Assembly (NCBI GenBank): GCA_963780825.1
Contig: CAWADL010000014.1
Location: 62,001-126,000 of the forward strand
Length of the DNA: 64,000 nt
DNA from: Roseiarcus sp963780825
GTDB lineage: Bacteria; Pseudomonadota; Alphaproteobacteria; Rhizobiales; Beijerinckiaceae
Reading direction: 5' to 3'
Shown here: positions 10,472 through 20,021 of the stretch, in pieces
Layout: every line of letters begins with the position of its first letter
Numbering within the stretch: position 1 is the stretch's first letter
Made by a program: the position numbers and the translations under genes
Notes under the pieces: generated by a model
The model's database searches: none
Told to the model about the DNA's origin: nothing
What the model saw: only the letters and a program-made list of their open reading frames with translations

Positions 10472-10486
10472 AACGGCGCCGTTCTG

Positions 10487-10578
10487 ACGGAGGGTCGGCG
10501 TCCACGCCGACCTTTTTGCGCGCCGCTTGGCCAGCTTACGTATCAACCCCGACGTCGGCCTAGAGGCCAACGCTCCGC
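10487..10578. repeat. Palindromic repeat family G, copy 1
   Basis: Two hairpins face each other. The left one is ACGGAG followed by GGTCGGCG/CGCCGACC arms. The right one, at 10551-10578, has GACGTCGGCC and ends AACGCTCCGC. The same paired arrangement recurs at 45862-45927. The right arm here is degenerate. Confidence 0.6.
10493..10517 (+). terminator. Rho-independent terminator of olsB
   Basis: The stem is GGTCGGCG/CGCCGACC (8 bp) with loop TCCA, followed at once by TTTTT. It lies 22 bases after the olsB stop and doubles as the left arm of repeat family G. Confidence 0.75.
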
Positions 10579-10731
10579 AAGGCGCGTGATCTTCACTTCT
10601 CTCATGGGTGAGCAAGCCGCGGCTACGGTTGGGCGTAGCTTGTCTCCCCAGGGATTACGTGGGGTTACGCCTTTCTTAAGGCTTCGACGGCTAGCTTCGG
10701 AATCTCCTCCCCGGCGCGCCCTCGGCTGCAG

Positions 10732-11718
10732 ATGACCCCCGTTTATTCGCTCGTTGTACCCATCTTCAACGAGGAGGCCGTGCTTCCCGTGTTGCTTCGC
10801 CGGCTCGACGCGCTGTTGCCGCGCCTCGACGCGCCGGCCGAAGTGATCGTGGTGGATGACGGCTCGTCCGACACCAGCCCGATCGTGCTCGAAGCCAAGG
10901 CCCGCGCGGATGCGCGCTATCGCTTCTTGCGACTCTCGCGCAATTTCGGGCAGCAGGTGGCGATGACAAGCGGCATGGCCCGCGCGCGCGGGCAGGCGGT
11001 CGTCATCATGGACGCCGACCTTCAGGATCCGCCCGAGATCATTCTCGACATGATCGCCAAATGGCGCGAGGGATTTGAGATCGTCTACGCCCAGCGCCTG
11101 TCGCGCGACGGCGAGAGCAAGTTCAAGCTGCTGACCGCGAACCTGTTCTATCGCGTGATCGGCAAGCTCAGCGACGTCGACATCCCCCGCAATGTCGGCG
11201 ACTTTCGTCTGGTCGATCGCAAGGCGCTCGACAGTTTTCTCGCCATGCCCGAGCGCGATCGCTTCGTGCGCGGCATGTTTTCCTGGATCGGCTATCGCCA
11301 GACGGTCGTGCAGTTTCATCGGCCGGCGCGCGCGGCCGGCGAAACCAAATATTCGCTGGCCAAGATGCTTCGCCTCGCCGCCAGCGGGCTGGTCTCGTTC
11401 TCCGATGCGCCGCTGCGCGCGGCGCTGTGGATCGGCCTCGGCGTCTGCGGTGTTGCGCTCGCCTACGCCATCGGGGTCGTGGCGATGTGGCTGTTCGGCG
11501 CCAATCTCGCGCGCGGCTGGAGTTCGATCATCGTCGTCATGACGTTCCTCGGCGGCGCCAACATGCTGATGACCGGCGTGCTCGGCGTCTACATCGGCCG
11601 CATCCACACCGAAGTGAAACGGCGCCCGCTCTATGTCGTCGACCGCGCCATCGGTTTCGAAGCGCCCGCGGTGTTCGAGCCCGTTCGTGAGCGGGAGCTC
11701 GAGGCGAAGAGCGCATGA
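10732..11718 (+). CDS. Polyprenyl-phosphate sugar synthase, GtrB/DPM1-like family 2 glycosyltransferase
   Basis: 328 residues. It opens VVPIFNEEAVLPVL, has the metal/nucleotide-sugar motifs VVDDGSSDTS and MDADLQDPPE (DxD region), NVGDFRLVDRKA, and RAAGETKYSLAKM. It then ends with two transmembrane segments (about 232-255 and 265-290) and the GVYIGRIHTEVKRRP tail. Such enzymes load glucose, mannose or a related sugar onto undecaprenyl phosphate. The stop overlaps the start of the next gene, a GT-C-like membrane protein that could use the lipid-linked sugar. Intact. Confidence 0.88.
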   Translation: MTPVYSLVVPIFNEEAVLPVLLRRLDALLPRLDAPAEVIVVDDGSSDTSPIVLEAKARADARYRFLRLSRNFGQQVAMTSGMARARGQAVVIMDADLQDPPEIILDMIAKWREGFEIVYAQRLSRDGESKFKLLTANLFYRVIGKLSDVDIPRNVGDFRLVDRKALDSFLAMPERDRFVRGMFSWIGYRQTVVQFHRPARAAGETKYSLAKMLRLAASGLVSFSDAPLRAALWIGLGVCGVALAYAIGVVAMWLFGANLARGWSSIIVVMTFLGGANMLMTGVLGVYIGRIHTEVKRRPLYVVDRAIGFEAPAVFEPVRERELEAKSA

Positions 11719-13371
11719 GCGCGCCTGCCTTCTCGATAGAAGTACCTCGCCGCACCTTTCTGCCCGCCCTGCCGCGGACGGGACTTGCGGCGGCGGCGCT
11801 CGTCGTCCTCGCGCTGGCGATCCGTTTGGCTTTCGGCACGGTGGCTGACGTCGCCTGGATGATCGATTGCAACGAACGCTGGCTGCAAGGCGCGGTCCCC
11901 TACCGCGATTTCCTGGAAATCAACCCGCCCGCGTCGCTGATGCTCTACTGGCCCGCCGTCGCGGCGGCGCGCGCGCTCGGCGCGCCCTCGGAATGGGGCG
12001 TACTCGCGTTCGGTTTCGCCGCCGCGGCTAGCGCGATCGGCTTGAGCGGGCTTGTGCTTCGCCGCGCGACCACCCTCCCGGCTAGCGTCCTACTGGCGGC
12101 GATCGTCGCGCTGCTCGTGCTGCCCGGCCAGTCCTTCTGCGAACGCGATCACCTGGCCGCCGTGCTCGGCCTGCCGTTTCTCGCGGTCGCGCTGGCGCGC
12201 GCCGAACGCGCCGAAGTCACCGCATGGGCGGCGCTGCTGGCGGGCGTCGGCGCGGGCGCGATGGCTGCGATCAAGCCGCCCTATGCGCTGATCGGCATCG
12301 GCGTCGCGCTCTATCTCGCCCGCCGCCTCGGCGCACGCGCGGTGCTGCGAGCGCCCGGAATATTATGCCGCGGCCGCGATTGGCCTCATCTACGTGGCGA
12401 GCATTGGCCCGTTCTTCCCTGACTACGTGAAAGACGTGCTGCCGCTCGGGGTCAACGTCTATGTGCCGTTGCGCGAAAGCCTTGTGACGCTGGCCGCCTC
12501 GCCCGGCGCGCTGATCACGCTGTTCATCCTCGCAACGGCCGTTTTGACCGCTGACGATCGCATCGGCTCGCCGGCTCTGGCGATCTCAATCATCGCGACG
12601 CTCGGCGCGGGGCTCGCCTATTTCATTCAAGGCAAAGGCTGGGTCTATCAGGCGGTTCCGGCCATGATGTTCGCGACGATCGCGGGCGGTTTCGCGCTCG
12701 GCGAGCGCGAGACGCGCTCGTTCGGCGCGATCGCCGTCGGGCGCGATCGCGGCGGCGATCGCCGTACCCCTGGTTCACAGCCTCGGCCTCGCTTTATTCT
12801 TGGGAATTGCCGTTGGCTACGCCGTCGAAGCCGCGCTCAGTCGAAAGGCGTCGCTGGAGCTGCCGGGGTTGTGGCCGTTGGCTTTGGCGGCCTCGATCGG
12901 CGCCGCTTGCGGCCTCTGCGTGATCGAGCGGCCGTTGACGCCTGGCGCTGGAAAAACAACTCGCCGAGCTCGGACCGCATCTGAAGATCGGCGCCCTTTC
13001 CGAGGACATGGGGCTTAGTTTCCCGCTTGCGCGGCGTATCGGCGCGACCTGGGCGATGCGAAGCCACAGCGTGTTTGTAAACGCCGGCGTGCAGCGGCTC
13101 CTCGCCGAGCATCCCCACGATCCTGCGCTCGCGGCTCGGGTTCGGCCCTACGCCGAGCGCGAGACCAGCGAGCTTCTCGCGGATATCGCCGCCAATCGAC
13201 CCGACGCGCTGCTCGTCGGCCCCGTCAAGACGCAGCTTCACGCCGATCTGTTTCGCCGATCCCCGCATCCAGGCCGCGATGGCCGACTACCGGCGGATCG
13301 GCGCCGAGCAGCATCCGGGCTATTCGGCGGAACTCTGGCTGCGCAAGGATTTTACGCGCCCGCCGGGCTGA
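11715..13371 (+). CDS. GT-C-fold (PMT/family 39-like) membrane glycosyltransferase, at least four frame breaks
   Basis: About 550 residues when pieced together: 11715 to about 12356; about 12360-12740; about 12745-12945; about 12950-13250; then to a TGA at 13369-13371. The first loop carries the GT-C-like pattern DCNERWLQGAVPYRDFLE-NPP, followed by many transmembrane helices. The C-terminal soluble part has HSVFVNAGVQRL and ends LRKDFTRPPG. It is coupled (ATGA) to the GtrB-like gene before it, so it probably transfers the lipid-linked sugar to an acceptor on the periplasmic side. All pieces read as one protein, so the breaks look like sequencing errors. The acceptor is unknown. Confidence 0.65.
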
Positions 13372-13409
13372 AGTCTTGGCGACTTCGAGCCTTTCGCGTT
13401 TGGGAAATT

Positions 13410-13520
13410 CGTCGCAGCGAGGAGCGAAGCGACGCGGCAATCCACGGCGCCGTCGCAGCGGCTTTATCCGGCAAATCGCCGATCACACAATGGATTGCTT
13501 CGCTTCGCTCGCAATGACGG
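13410..13520. repeat. Repeat family C, copy 1
   Basis: About 110 bases bounded by GAGGAGCGAAGCGACGCGG on the left and TTCGCTCGCAATGACGG on the right. It is closely similar along its whole length to 39186-39295. It overlaps the annotated 3' end of the LON-domain gene. Confidence 0.75.
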
Positions 13521-14210
13521 GTACACGTAATTGCAGGACCTTCTAGTGCAAATGCCGGGCGCCTCCGAGCCGCCGGCCATATCGAACTGCGCGATGGCGA
13601 CGAGCACTTCGGCTCGCGATCGCAAGTCGATCGCCTCCAGCATCGCCTGCTTTTCGCGCGCGCCATACGGGCTCATGATCGCCAGCGAATTGACCAGGGT
13701 TTCGTTGGACGCGTTGGCGATTTCGTCCCAGTCGATCTTCAGGTCGTTGGCCTTGGCGAAGTCTCGCAGCGCCTTGACCAGACTGTCGCGGTCGACGTCG
13801 GCCTCGCCGGCGCCCTCGACGAAATCCTGAGTGAATAGCGAATAATCGGCGCGAAGGATGCGGTAGGGGGTCAAGGTGGTCATTTCGCCCGCGACGTGAA
13901 ACCGCGTCACGCCCATCAGGCTCAGAAAGCAGCGCCCGTCGCCGATCTCCGCGTATTGCACGATGCGACCCAGGCAACCAACCTCGCAGAGATCGGGATT
14001 GGTCTCGACGGCTTCGTCGCCCGATTTTGGCTGGATCATGCCGATGAGCCGTTCGCCGCTCAGCGCATCATCCAGCATCGCCAGATAGCGCGGCTCGAAA
14101 ACCGTCAGCTGTATAGGCCGCCGGGGCAGCAAAAGCGCGCCCGCGACGGGGAACGCCGGCAAGGTCGGCGGCAGGTCGGCCGCATTGGCGAAGGTTCGGT
14201 TCAGTTTCAT
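13464..14210 (-). CDS. LON peptidase N-terminal (substrate-binding) domain protein
   Basis: The protein begins MKLNRTFANAADLPPTLPAF and contains FPVAGALLLPRRPIQLTVFE and GRIVQYAEIGDGRCFL, the fold of the Lon substrate-recognition domain without ATPase or protease, as in the roughly 220-residue stand-alone family. Residues after about 222 (SEAP) do not look conserved. The last 25 or so are encoded by repeat family C. A one-base change near 13555-13560 would end the protein at a TAG near 13543 (HLH ending), so the natural end may be there. The start was chosen because ATG 14210 overlaps the stop of a small upstream frame and matches family length. Confidence 0.75.
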   Translation of the reverse strand: MKLNRTFANAADLPPTLPAFPVAGALLLPRRPIQLTVFEPRYLAMLDDALSGERLIGMIQPKSGDEAVETNPDLCEVGCLGRIVQYAEIGDGRCFLSLMGVTRFHVAGEMTTLTPYRILRADYSLFTQDFVEGAGEADVDRDSLVKALRDFAKANDLKIDWDEIANASNETLVNSLAIMSPYGAREKQAMLEAIDLRSRAEVLVAIAQFDMAGGSEAPGICTRRSCNYVYPSLRAKRSNPLCDRRFAG

Positions 14211-14311
14211 GCGTTTGCCTTGACGGCCTCGTACTCGTTGATCTTCGCAAGGGTCCGCCCTGCGTCGTCGGCCGCGGCATAGAAATAAGCGACCCGAACG
14301 CCCGGCGCCAT
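14207..14311 (-). CDS. Small open frame coupled to the LON-domain gene, unknown
   Basis: A short frame beginning MAPGVRVAYFYAAADDAGR and ending EYEAVKANA has its TGA overlapping the ATG of the LON-domain gene (ATGA). The frame stays open without an ATG up to 14377. It may be a tiny gene or the tail of a longer one disturbed by a base error. I do not recognise it. Confidence 0.25.
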   Translation of the reverse strand: MAPGVRVAYFYAAADDAGRTLAKINEYEAVKANA

Positions 14312-14425
14312 AGCGCTCGAAAATGCGAGGACACATTCCCCGGGAATGGCCTCCAGGCGGTATCTCGGCCTGTTCTCCTACGCTAGAAAGTATGCGCAAG
14401 ATCATCGAAAAGGGAAGGGCGATCC

Positions 14426-15154
14426 ATGTGGGGTCTCGACGGCAAACCGGTGCTGGTGACCGGCGCAAGCGGCGGCATCGGCGGTGAGACGGTGCGACAA
14501 CTAGTCGCCGCGGGCGCCGACGTCATCGCCAGTGGGCGCAACGAAGCGGCTCTGAGCGAGCTCGCGAAGGCGACCGGCTGTCGCGTCCTGGCCTTCGACC
14601 TGACATCCGAGGATTCCGTGCGCGGCGCGCTCGACGGCCTTGATCTCTGGGGGGTCGTCAATTGCGGCGGCTACGGCGGCGAGATCGCCACGCCGCAGGA
14701 CACCGACATCGCCGTATTCGACAAGGTCATCAGCATCAACGCGCGCGGCGCGCTGCTGGTCATCAAATACGCGGCGCGTTCGATGATTCGGCTCGGCAAG
14801 GGCGGCTCGATCGTCAACGTGTCGAGCCAGGCGGGCCTCGTCGCGCTGCACGGCCACGTCTCGTACGCGTCATCGAAGGCGGCGCTCGACAACATCACGC
14901 GCGTGTCCGCGCTGGAGCTCGGTAAGCACAACATCCGCGTCAACAGCGTCAATCCGACGGTGGTGATGACGGAAATGTCGGCGTTCTATTGGGGTCGGCC
15001 GGATATTGGCGGCCCGTTCCTGGAGCAAATGCCGCTCGGCCGCTGGGCGACGGAGGGGGAGATCGCCGCGCCGATCGTGTTCTTGCTTGGCGACGGCGCC
15101 TCGATGATCTCAGGCGTCAGCCTGCCGATCGATGGCGGCTACACCTGCAGGTAG
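14426..15154 (+). CDS. SDR oxidoreductase, L-xylulose/carbonyl reductase-like
   Basis: 242 residues with the NAD(P) motif TGASGGIGGE (residues 11-20), the catalytic Ser in VNVSSQAGL, YASSK (Tyr/Lys pair near 150), and NPTVVMTEM. That last block and the GFxLP-like ending (SLPIDGGYTC) resemble dicarbonyl/L-xylulose reductases. It is a cytosolic tetramer in known relatives. An RBS (GGGAAGGG) lies 8 bases before the ATG. It stands alone on this strand. The sugar or carbonyl substrate is not determined. Confidence 0.8.
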   Translation: MWGLDGKPVLVTGASGGIGGETVRQLVAAGADVIASGRNEAALSELAKATGCRVLAFDLTSEDSVRGALDGLDLWGVVNCGGYGGEIATPQDTDIAVFDKVISINARGALLVIKYAARSMIRLGKGGSIVNVSSQAGLVALHGHVSYASSKAALDNITRVSALELGKHNIRVNSVNPTVVMTEMSAFYWGRPDIGGPFLEQMPLGRWATEGEIAAPIVFLLGDGASMISGVSLPIDGGYTCR

Positions 15155-15263
15155 ACCTCAAGGAGCGTGCGGTTGACGGTTCCTTCACCATTTTCGGTTG
15201 AAGTGCTTGCACGTTTTCCCAAGGGCAGGATCCTTCGGTCCCGCCGCCTGCAAAGGGTTCGTC

Positions 15264-15725
15264 ATGCTCCGTCGCGCTTTGACCGCTATTGCGCTCAGCC
15301 TCTCCGTCGTCGCGGCGCACGCGCGAATTCGGAGGAGGTGCTGCGGATTACCGTCGACCAGGCGCAGATCGCCAAGATGCCGCCGAACACGAAAACCATT
15401 ATCATCGGCAATCCGGCGATCGCCGACGTCACCTATTTGCCAAATGGCGTCGGCATGGTCGTGACGGGCAAGGGATATGGCCGCACCAATCTCATCGCGC
15501 TCGACGCGCAGGGCAACATGCTCGACCAGAAGCAGATCCGCGTCGACCCGACGCGCGAGGTTCTGGTCGTGCAGCGCGGTCCTTCCCGTGAATCCTATTC
15601 CTGCGATCCGGTCTGCATGCCGACCGCGGTGCTCGGCGACGAGACCAAGGTGTTCACCGACACGGCAAGCCAGATCACCGCGCACGACGCGCTGGCCGGA
15701 CACGGCGCACACCAAGGGCCAATAA
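15264..15725 (+). CDS. Pilus-assembly N-terminal-domain protein, secreted (two frame breaks)
   Basis: A signal peptide (MLRRALTAIALSLSVVAAHA) is followed by a domain like the N-terminal part of CpaC-type pilus secretins: ITVDQAQIAKMPPNTKTIII, then GNPAIADVTYL and GKGYGRTNLIALDAQGN. It then runs to a tail with two cysteines (SYSCDPVCMPT). Frame breaks: one missing base near 15325 just after the signal peptide, and one extra base near 15695 that restores an ending DTAHTKGQ with TAA at 15723-15725. About 153 residues, the size of the stand-alone family. Probably periplasmic; no tad/cpa genes are nearby. Confidence 0.7.
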
Positions 15726-15746
15726 GCTTTCTTTCCGCGAGGCGGC

Positions 15747-16528
15747 ATGCGCCGCCTGATTCTCGAAGAACCGATCTCACGCGCGGCGGCCAACAGCCGC
15801 CGCGTTGCCGTTTTCGCCTGCCGACCGCCGCGGTCGCGGTGTTCGTCGGCCGTTTCGACGGGGTCCGCGATCCTACTGGCGCGCTAACGGTGTTCGGCGC
15901 GGCGCTGGCGCTGGCCGCGCTGGCGCTGCTGCTGGCCGGAGCGGCGGCGGTCGAGATCTGGAACACTGGACGGCGCGGCGTCGCGCGGGCGACGGCGGCC
16001 ACGGCGCTGGCGCTGGGGCTGCTGGGCTATCCCATCTACCTCACCGCGCAGGCGGCGCGGCTGCCGCGCATCAACCAGGTGACGACCGACTTCAAGACGC
16101 CGCCGAGCTACATGATCTCCTCACGCGCCCGCGAGGCGCGCGGCGCCTGGACGCCGCCTGATCCGGCGCCCGAGTTCGAGGCCGAGCAGCATTTGGCCTA
16201 TCCGCGCATCGCGCCGATGCAGGTCGATCTGGAGCCCGATCAGGCCTATCGGATGTCGATGCGCATCGCCAAGGATCTGGGCTGGCGGGTCGTCGACGCG
16301 CTGCCGCCGAACCTCCGCGGCGACGGGGCGGCGCATATCGATGCGACGGATCGTTCGCTGTTTTTCGGCTTCGTCAACGACATCGCGATCCGCATCCGGC
16401 CGCAGGCCAATCAAACGCAGATCGACATCCGCTCCGCCTCGCGGATTGGGCGGCATGATTTCGGAGCGAATGCGCGGCGGGTGGAGAGGTTCATCGAGGC
16501 GGTGCAGCAGTCGGTGGAGGCGAGGTAG
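15747..16528 (+). CDS. DUF1499 domain protein, membrane-anchored (one frame break)
   Basis: It starts MRRLILEEPISRAAANSRR, then a frame break near 15815 leads into VAVFVGRF. Two or three hydrophobic segments lie within about the first 100 residues, and a C-terminal DUF1499 domain has HLAYPRIAPMQVDLEPDQAY, GWRVVDALPP, and the conserved RSASRIGRHDFGANARRVERF ending. The function of DUF1499 is unknown. Immediately downstream of the pilus-domain gene. Confidence 0.8.
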
Positions 16529-16823
16529 AGCGGGCGGGCTCGGGGCTTCGCCTCGAAGGCCGACATCGTTTGATTTCAATACGGTAAGTGGCCTTAGGCC
16601 GTACTATTTGGGCTTATTTTGGTGAAAACAAACCTCGGATTTCCGGCTTTGGCGCTATTTCGCGCAATTTAGCCAATAATGGTTGGGGATTTGCCTAAAG
16701 CGTCGTTTTGAAGGCGCATCCGCGCTTGTCGCAGCCTCGGGATCATAACGCGCCGGCTTTGCTGAGCCAAGAAAAATGCCCGAACGACCGTGCGCGGTGT
16801 AGAGCGGAAATTGCCGCGGCCGC

Positions 16824-17012
16824 CTACCCTAACCCATTGCTCCTGACTGGCCGCGTCATCACATTTCAGAATTCCGCGATGTTCTGGGGCGTGAAACACA
16901 AGGCTTCACCGGCATCGAGAAGTCGCGCGACGTTTTCGACAGCCGGTTTATGGTGCGGGTGATTTGGCTGTACGCGCCGCAACCAAATATTGGTGTCGAC
17001 AAGGACGCTCAT
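16824..17012 (-). pseudogene. vapC-like PIN-domain toxin, inactivated by in-frame stops
   Basis: From ATG 17012 the frame encodes MSVLVDTNIWLRR, the start of a PIN domain with its first catalytic Asp in VDTN, and continues to TPQNIAEF. It then hits TGA at 16868-16866, exactly where the family has Trp (EF-W-xVxTRP). Reading on past the stop gives NVMTRPVRSNGLG in the same frame, then a TAG at 16826-16824, followed by weak PIN-like sequence. The frame is preserved, so this is a TGG-to-TGA nonsense change rather than an indel. PIN toxins are Mg-dependent RNases; this one lacks the later acidic residues. It overlaps the antitoxin stop by one base. Confidence 0.75.
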
Positions 17013-17257
17013 TATCCGCGCGAATTGTAGATGCTTGCGCGGCTGATAGCTTCGTCAGACAGGGGTGGCCTAATCGGGAGATCGGGAAGCGCGCGCCAAG
17101 CCGCTCCGCGCTCTGCGGTGGACATCGGCGCCACAGGCATCGGCAGGTGATTTTCGAGTAGCCGCTCCACCAGCCGCGCCAAATCGATGCCCTGTGCCGC
17201 CGCGAGGGCGGAGAGAATTGCCTCAATTTCGGGCTTGAGCTCGATTGTGACAGTCAT
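17012..17257 (-). CDS. VapB-like antitoxin, intact partner of the broken toxin
   Basis: 81 residues from ATG 17257: MTVTIELKPEIEAILSALAA, a ribbon-helix-helix-like N terminus, then a proline-rich toxin-wrapping tail (LPDLPIRPPLSDEAISRA). A longer GTG start at 17290 is possible but adds a cysteine-rich leader not expected in the family. Its TAA shares one base with the toxin ATG, the usual vapBC layout. With the toxin truncated it is probably an orphan antitoxin. Confidence 0.65.
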   Translation of the reverse strand: MTVTIELKPEIEAILSALAAAQGIDLARLVERLLENHLPMPVAPMSTAERGAAWRALPDLPIRPPLSDEAISRASIYNSRG

Positions 17258-17520
17258 AATGCTATTCCGAATACAACAGTAGAACGGCACGGATTAAAGC
17301 CAACGCCACTGCACAGTGCCGGGTGCAATGTTGCTTTGGTCATAAATCGCCATGGAAGCGAGCCCCTTGCGCGGAATTCGGGGGAGATTGATGGGGAGGC
17401 TGGCCGGCGCATACGAGGCGCTGATCGCGATCACTGATCTAGCGGAGCGTTACACAGTCAAAAAGTTTGACCTGATCGAATTGCGGGCTCCGGCCGGCAA
17501 TTCTCTTCTGGACAAACAGC

Positions 17521-18276
17521 CTACCCCTTCGCCCGCTCGACAAACGCCTGAAACGCCGCCTTCGCCTCCGGCGATTTCAGCGCGCGCGCGAATTCGACAA
17601 GCTCCGCCTCCATGTGCGCGTAGAGCTCTTCGGCGTCGCCGCGCATCAACTTCCGCGTCGCCAGCAGCGCCGCGCGTGGCTTTGCCGCAAGCGCCTTCGC
17701 CTTCGACAACGCGTGTTCGCGCAAGGCAATCGGCTCGATCACTGCATTCACCAGCCCGATTTCCCGCGCTCGGGTCGCATCGAAAGTCTCGCCGAGCAGT
17801 AAGAGTTCCGAGGCCACCCCGCGGCCGAAGCGGTTGGGGACCAACCGCGACGAGCCCGCCTCCGGCACCAGTCCGAGATTGACGAAAGGCATGGCGAAAC
17901 GCGCGCTGGGCGCGGCGTAGACGAGGTCGCAGTGCAAGCAAAACGTCGTGCCGACGCCGACCGCCGGCCCTTCGACCGCCGCCAGCAGCGGCTTGTCGAA
18001 GCGGGCGAGCGTGCGGATGAACTCGCCGCCCGGCCCCACGCGCGCGCCCTCGGATTGGGCGCGGTTCTCGGCGAGGAAATCGCCGATGTCGTTGCCGGCG
18101 CAGAACACGCCGCCGGCGCCGGTGACTAGCACGGCGCCGATGCCGGCGTCGGCGCTCGCCATGATCAGCGCCTCGCGCAACGCCCGATACATGGCGCCGG
18201 TCAGCGCGTTCTTCTTGTCGGGGCGGTTCAGCGTGGCGACGAGCACGTCGCCGTCGCGGTCGATATCGACGGTCAT
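17521..18276 (-). CDS. Enoyl-CoA hydratase/isomerase family protein
   Basis: 251 residues. It has the crotonase fold: NRPDKKNALTGAM, the oxyanion-hole loop VFCAGNDIGDFL, EGPAVGVGTTFCLHCDLVYA, and FVNLGLVPEAGSSRLVP with a Glu at the usual catalytic place. The ATG overlaps the stop of the acyl-CoA dehydrogenase (ATGA), so the two act as one unit in beta-oxidation of a fatty or sulfur-containing acyl-CoA. Intact. Confidence 0.88.
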   Translation of the reverse strand: MTVDIDRDGDVLVATLNRPDKKNALTGAMYRALREALIMASADAGIGAVLVTGAGGVFCAGNDIGDFLAENRAQSEGARVGPGGEFIRTLARFDKPLLAAVEGPAVGVGTTFCLHCDLVYAAPSARFAMPFVNLGLVPEAGSSRLVPNRFGRGVASELLLLGETFDATRAREIGLVNAVIEPIALREHALSKAKALAAKPRAALLATRKLMRGDAEELYAHMEAELVEFARALKSPEAKAAFQAFVERAKG

Positions 18277-20021
18277 GCGACCTCCTTCAGCGCGGCGCCC
18301 GCGCCGTCGTCGGCGCCGGAGCAAACCGAATCGGCGAGCCCTGGCGCGATCGGGCTCAGCTTTTCAGCAAAGAACCGCGCCAGCGCAATGCGGCCGGGGT
18401 CGCCGCCCTGGGCGAGACCGGCCTTCGCCAGACAGGCGCCGCCCAGCGCCACGCCGAACAGTTTCAGGTACGCGTGGGCGCCCGAAAGCGCGGCCTGCTG
18501 GTCCGTCGCGAGCGTCTTCAGCAAATACTCCGTCGCGCGCTCCAACGCGTCGGCGGCCGCGCCGAGCCGCGCCGCCGTCGCGCCAAAGCTCGCGCCGCCC
18601 TTAGCGGCAACCTCGGCGCCGATGCCGCGGATGAAAGCGATCTCGCGCGCCACCGCCTTGCCGCCGGACAGCGGGATTTTCCGCGTCACCAGATCGATCG
18701 CCTGGATGCCGTTGGTGCCCTCGTAGATCGCCGCGATCCGCGCGTCGCGCATGAACTGCGCGGCGCCGGTTTCCTCGATATAGCCCATGCCGCCGTGCGC
18801 CTGCACGCCGAGCGAGGCCGCCTCGTCGCCGACGTCGCTCGACCAGGCTTTCGCGATCGGCGTCAGCAAGCGCCGCGCGTTCGGCCGCCGCATCGCGCGC
18901 TTCTTTGGTCGCGGCGTGGCGAGACAGATCGATGGCGACGCCGGTGAGATGGCAGATGCCGCGGGCGGCCTGCACTTCGGCCTTCATCGTCAGCAGCATC
19001 CGCTGCACATCGGGGTGCTCGATGATCGGGCCGGTGGTCGCGCCGGTGCGCCCCTGCTTGCGTTCGCGTGCGTAAGCCGCGGCGTGCTGATAGGCGCGCT
19101 CGCCGATCGCGACGCCCTGCAGGCCGACGCTGAGCCGGGCGTTGTTCATCATCACGAACATGGCGGCGAGGCCGCGGTTCTCCTCGCCGACGAGGAAGCC
19201 GGTGGCGCCACCGTTGTCCCCAAAAATCATCACGCAAGTTGGAGAGGCGTGGATGCCGAGCTTGTGCTCGATGCTCGCGCAGCGCACGTCGTTGCGTTGG
19301 CCGAGCGACCCGTCCGGCTTGACCAGGAATTTCGGCACCAGGAACAGCGAAATGCCGCGCGTGCCGGCCGGCGCGTCGGGTAGCCGCGCGAGCACGAGAT
19401 GCACGATATTGTCAGCGAAATCGTGCTCGCCGTAGGTGATGAAGATTTTCTGGCCGAACACGCGGTAGGTCCCATCGCCGCCGCGTTCGGCGCGGGCTTT
19501 CACCAGGTTGAGGTCGGAGCCGGCCTGCGGCTCGGTGAGGTTCATCGTGCCGGTCCACTCGCCGCTGGCGATGCGCTTGACGTAGGTCTCGCGCAATTCG
19601 GGCGAAGCGTAGGCGTTGAGCGCGCCGAGCGCGCCTTCGCTGAGCAGCGGGCAGAGCGCGAAGCCCATCGAGGCGCCGTTCCAGATTTCGCTGCAGGCGA
19701 AATTGACGGAATGCGGCAGTCCCATTCCGCCCTGTTCCGGCGCCGCCGTGACGCCGGCCCAACCGCCGTCGACCCATTGTTTGTAGGCTTGCTTGAAACC
19801 CTTCGGCGTGGTGACGACGCCGTTCTCGCAACGTGCGCCTTCGAGGTCGCCGGGCCGGTTGAGCGGGGCGATGACGTCGGTGGCGAATTTTCCCGCCTCG
19901 CTGATCACCGAGGCGACCGTGTCCCAATCGAGATCACCGAAGAGGCCTTGGGCGACGGCTTCGTCGAGGCCGGCGACGTGTTGAGGGAGAACAGGATGTC
20001 ATCGACGGGGGAGCGGTACAT
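18273..20021 (-). CDS. Acyl-CoA dehydrogenase with C-terminal extension, DmdC/FadE-like (two frame breaks)
   Basis: About 582 residues when joined. The N terminus is MYRSPVDDILF. The frame shifts near 19978 into HVAGLDEAVAQGLFGDLDWD, runs to about 18885, then shifts again into LLTPIAKAWSSD. Family blocks include NLTEPQAGSDLNLV, GIHASPTCVM and QAHGGMGYIEETGAAQFMRDARI (catalytic-base region EETG), plus IAAIYEGTNGIQA. The long C-terminal domain is that of the group including methylmercaptopropionyl-CoA dehydrogenases. FAD-dependent oxidation of an acyl-CoA is certain by family; the substrate is not. It is coupled to the hydratase downstream. Confidence 0.8.

Noticed and set aside
10543..11607. 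A 354-codon minus-strand frame
   Set aside because: It is antisense to the intact GtrB-like gene and has no recognisable protein signature.
16866..16868. TGA read as a recoded sense codon in vapC
   Set aside because: TGA is used as a normal stop throughout the window and a second stop (TAG) follows 14 codons later.
16708..16962. An 84-codon plus-strand frame
   Set aside because: It runs antisense to the vapC remnant, has no RBS and no family features.
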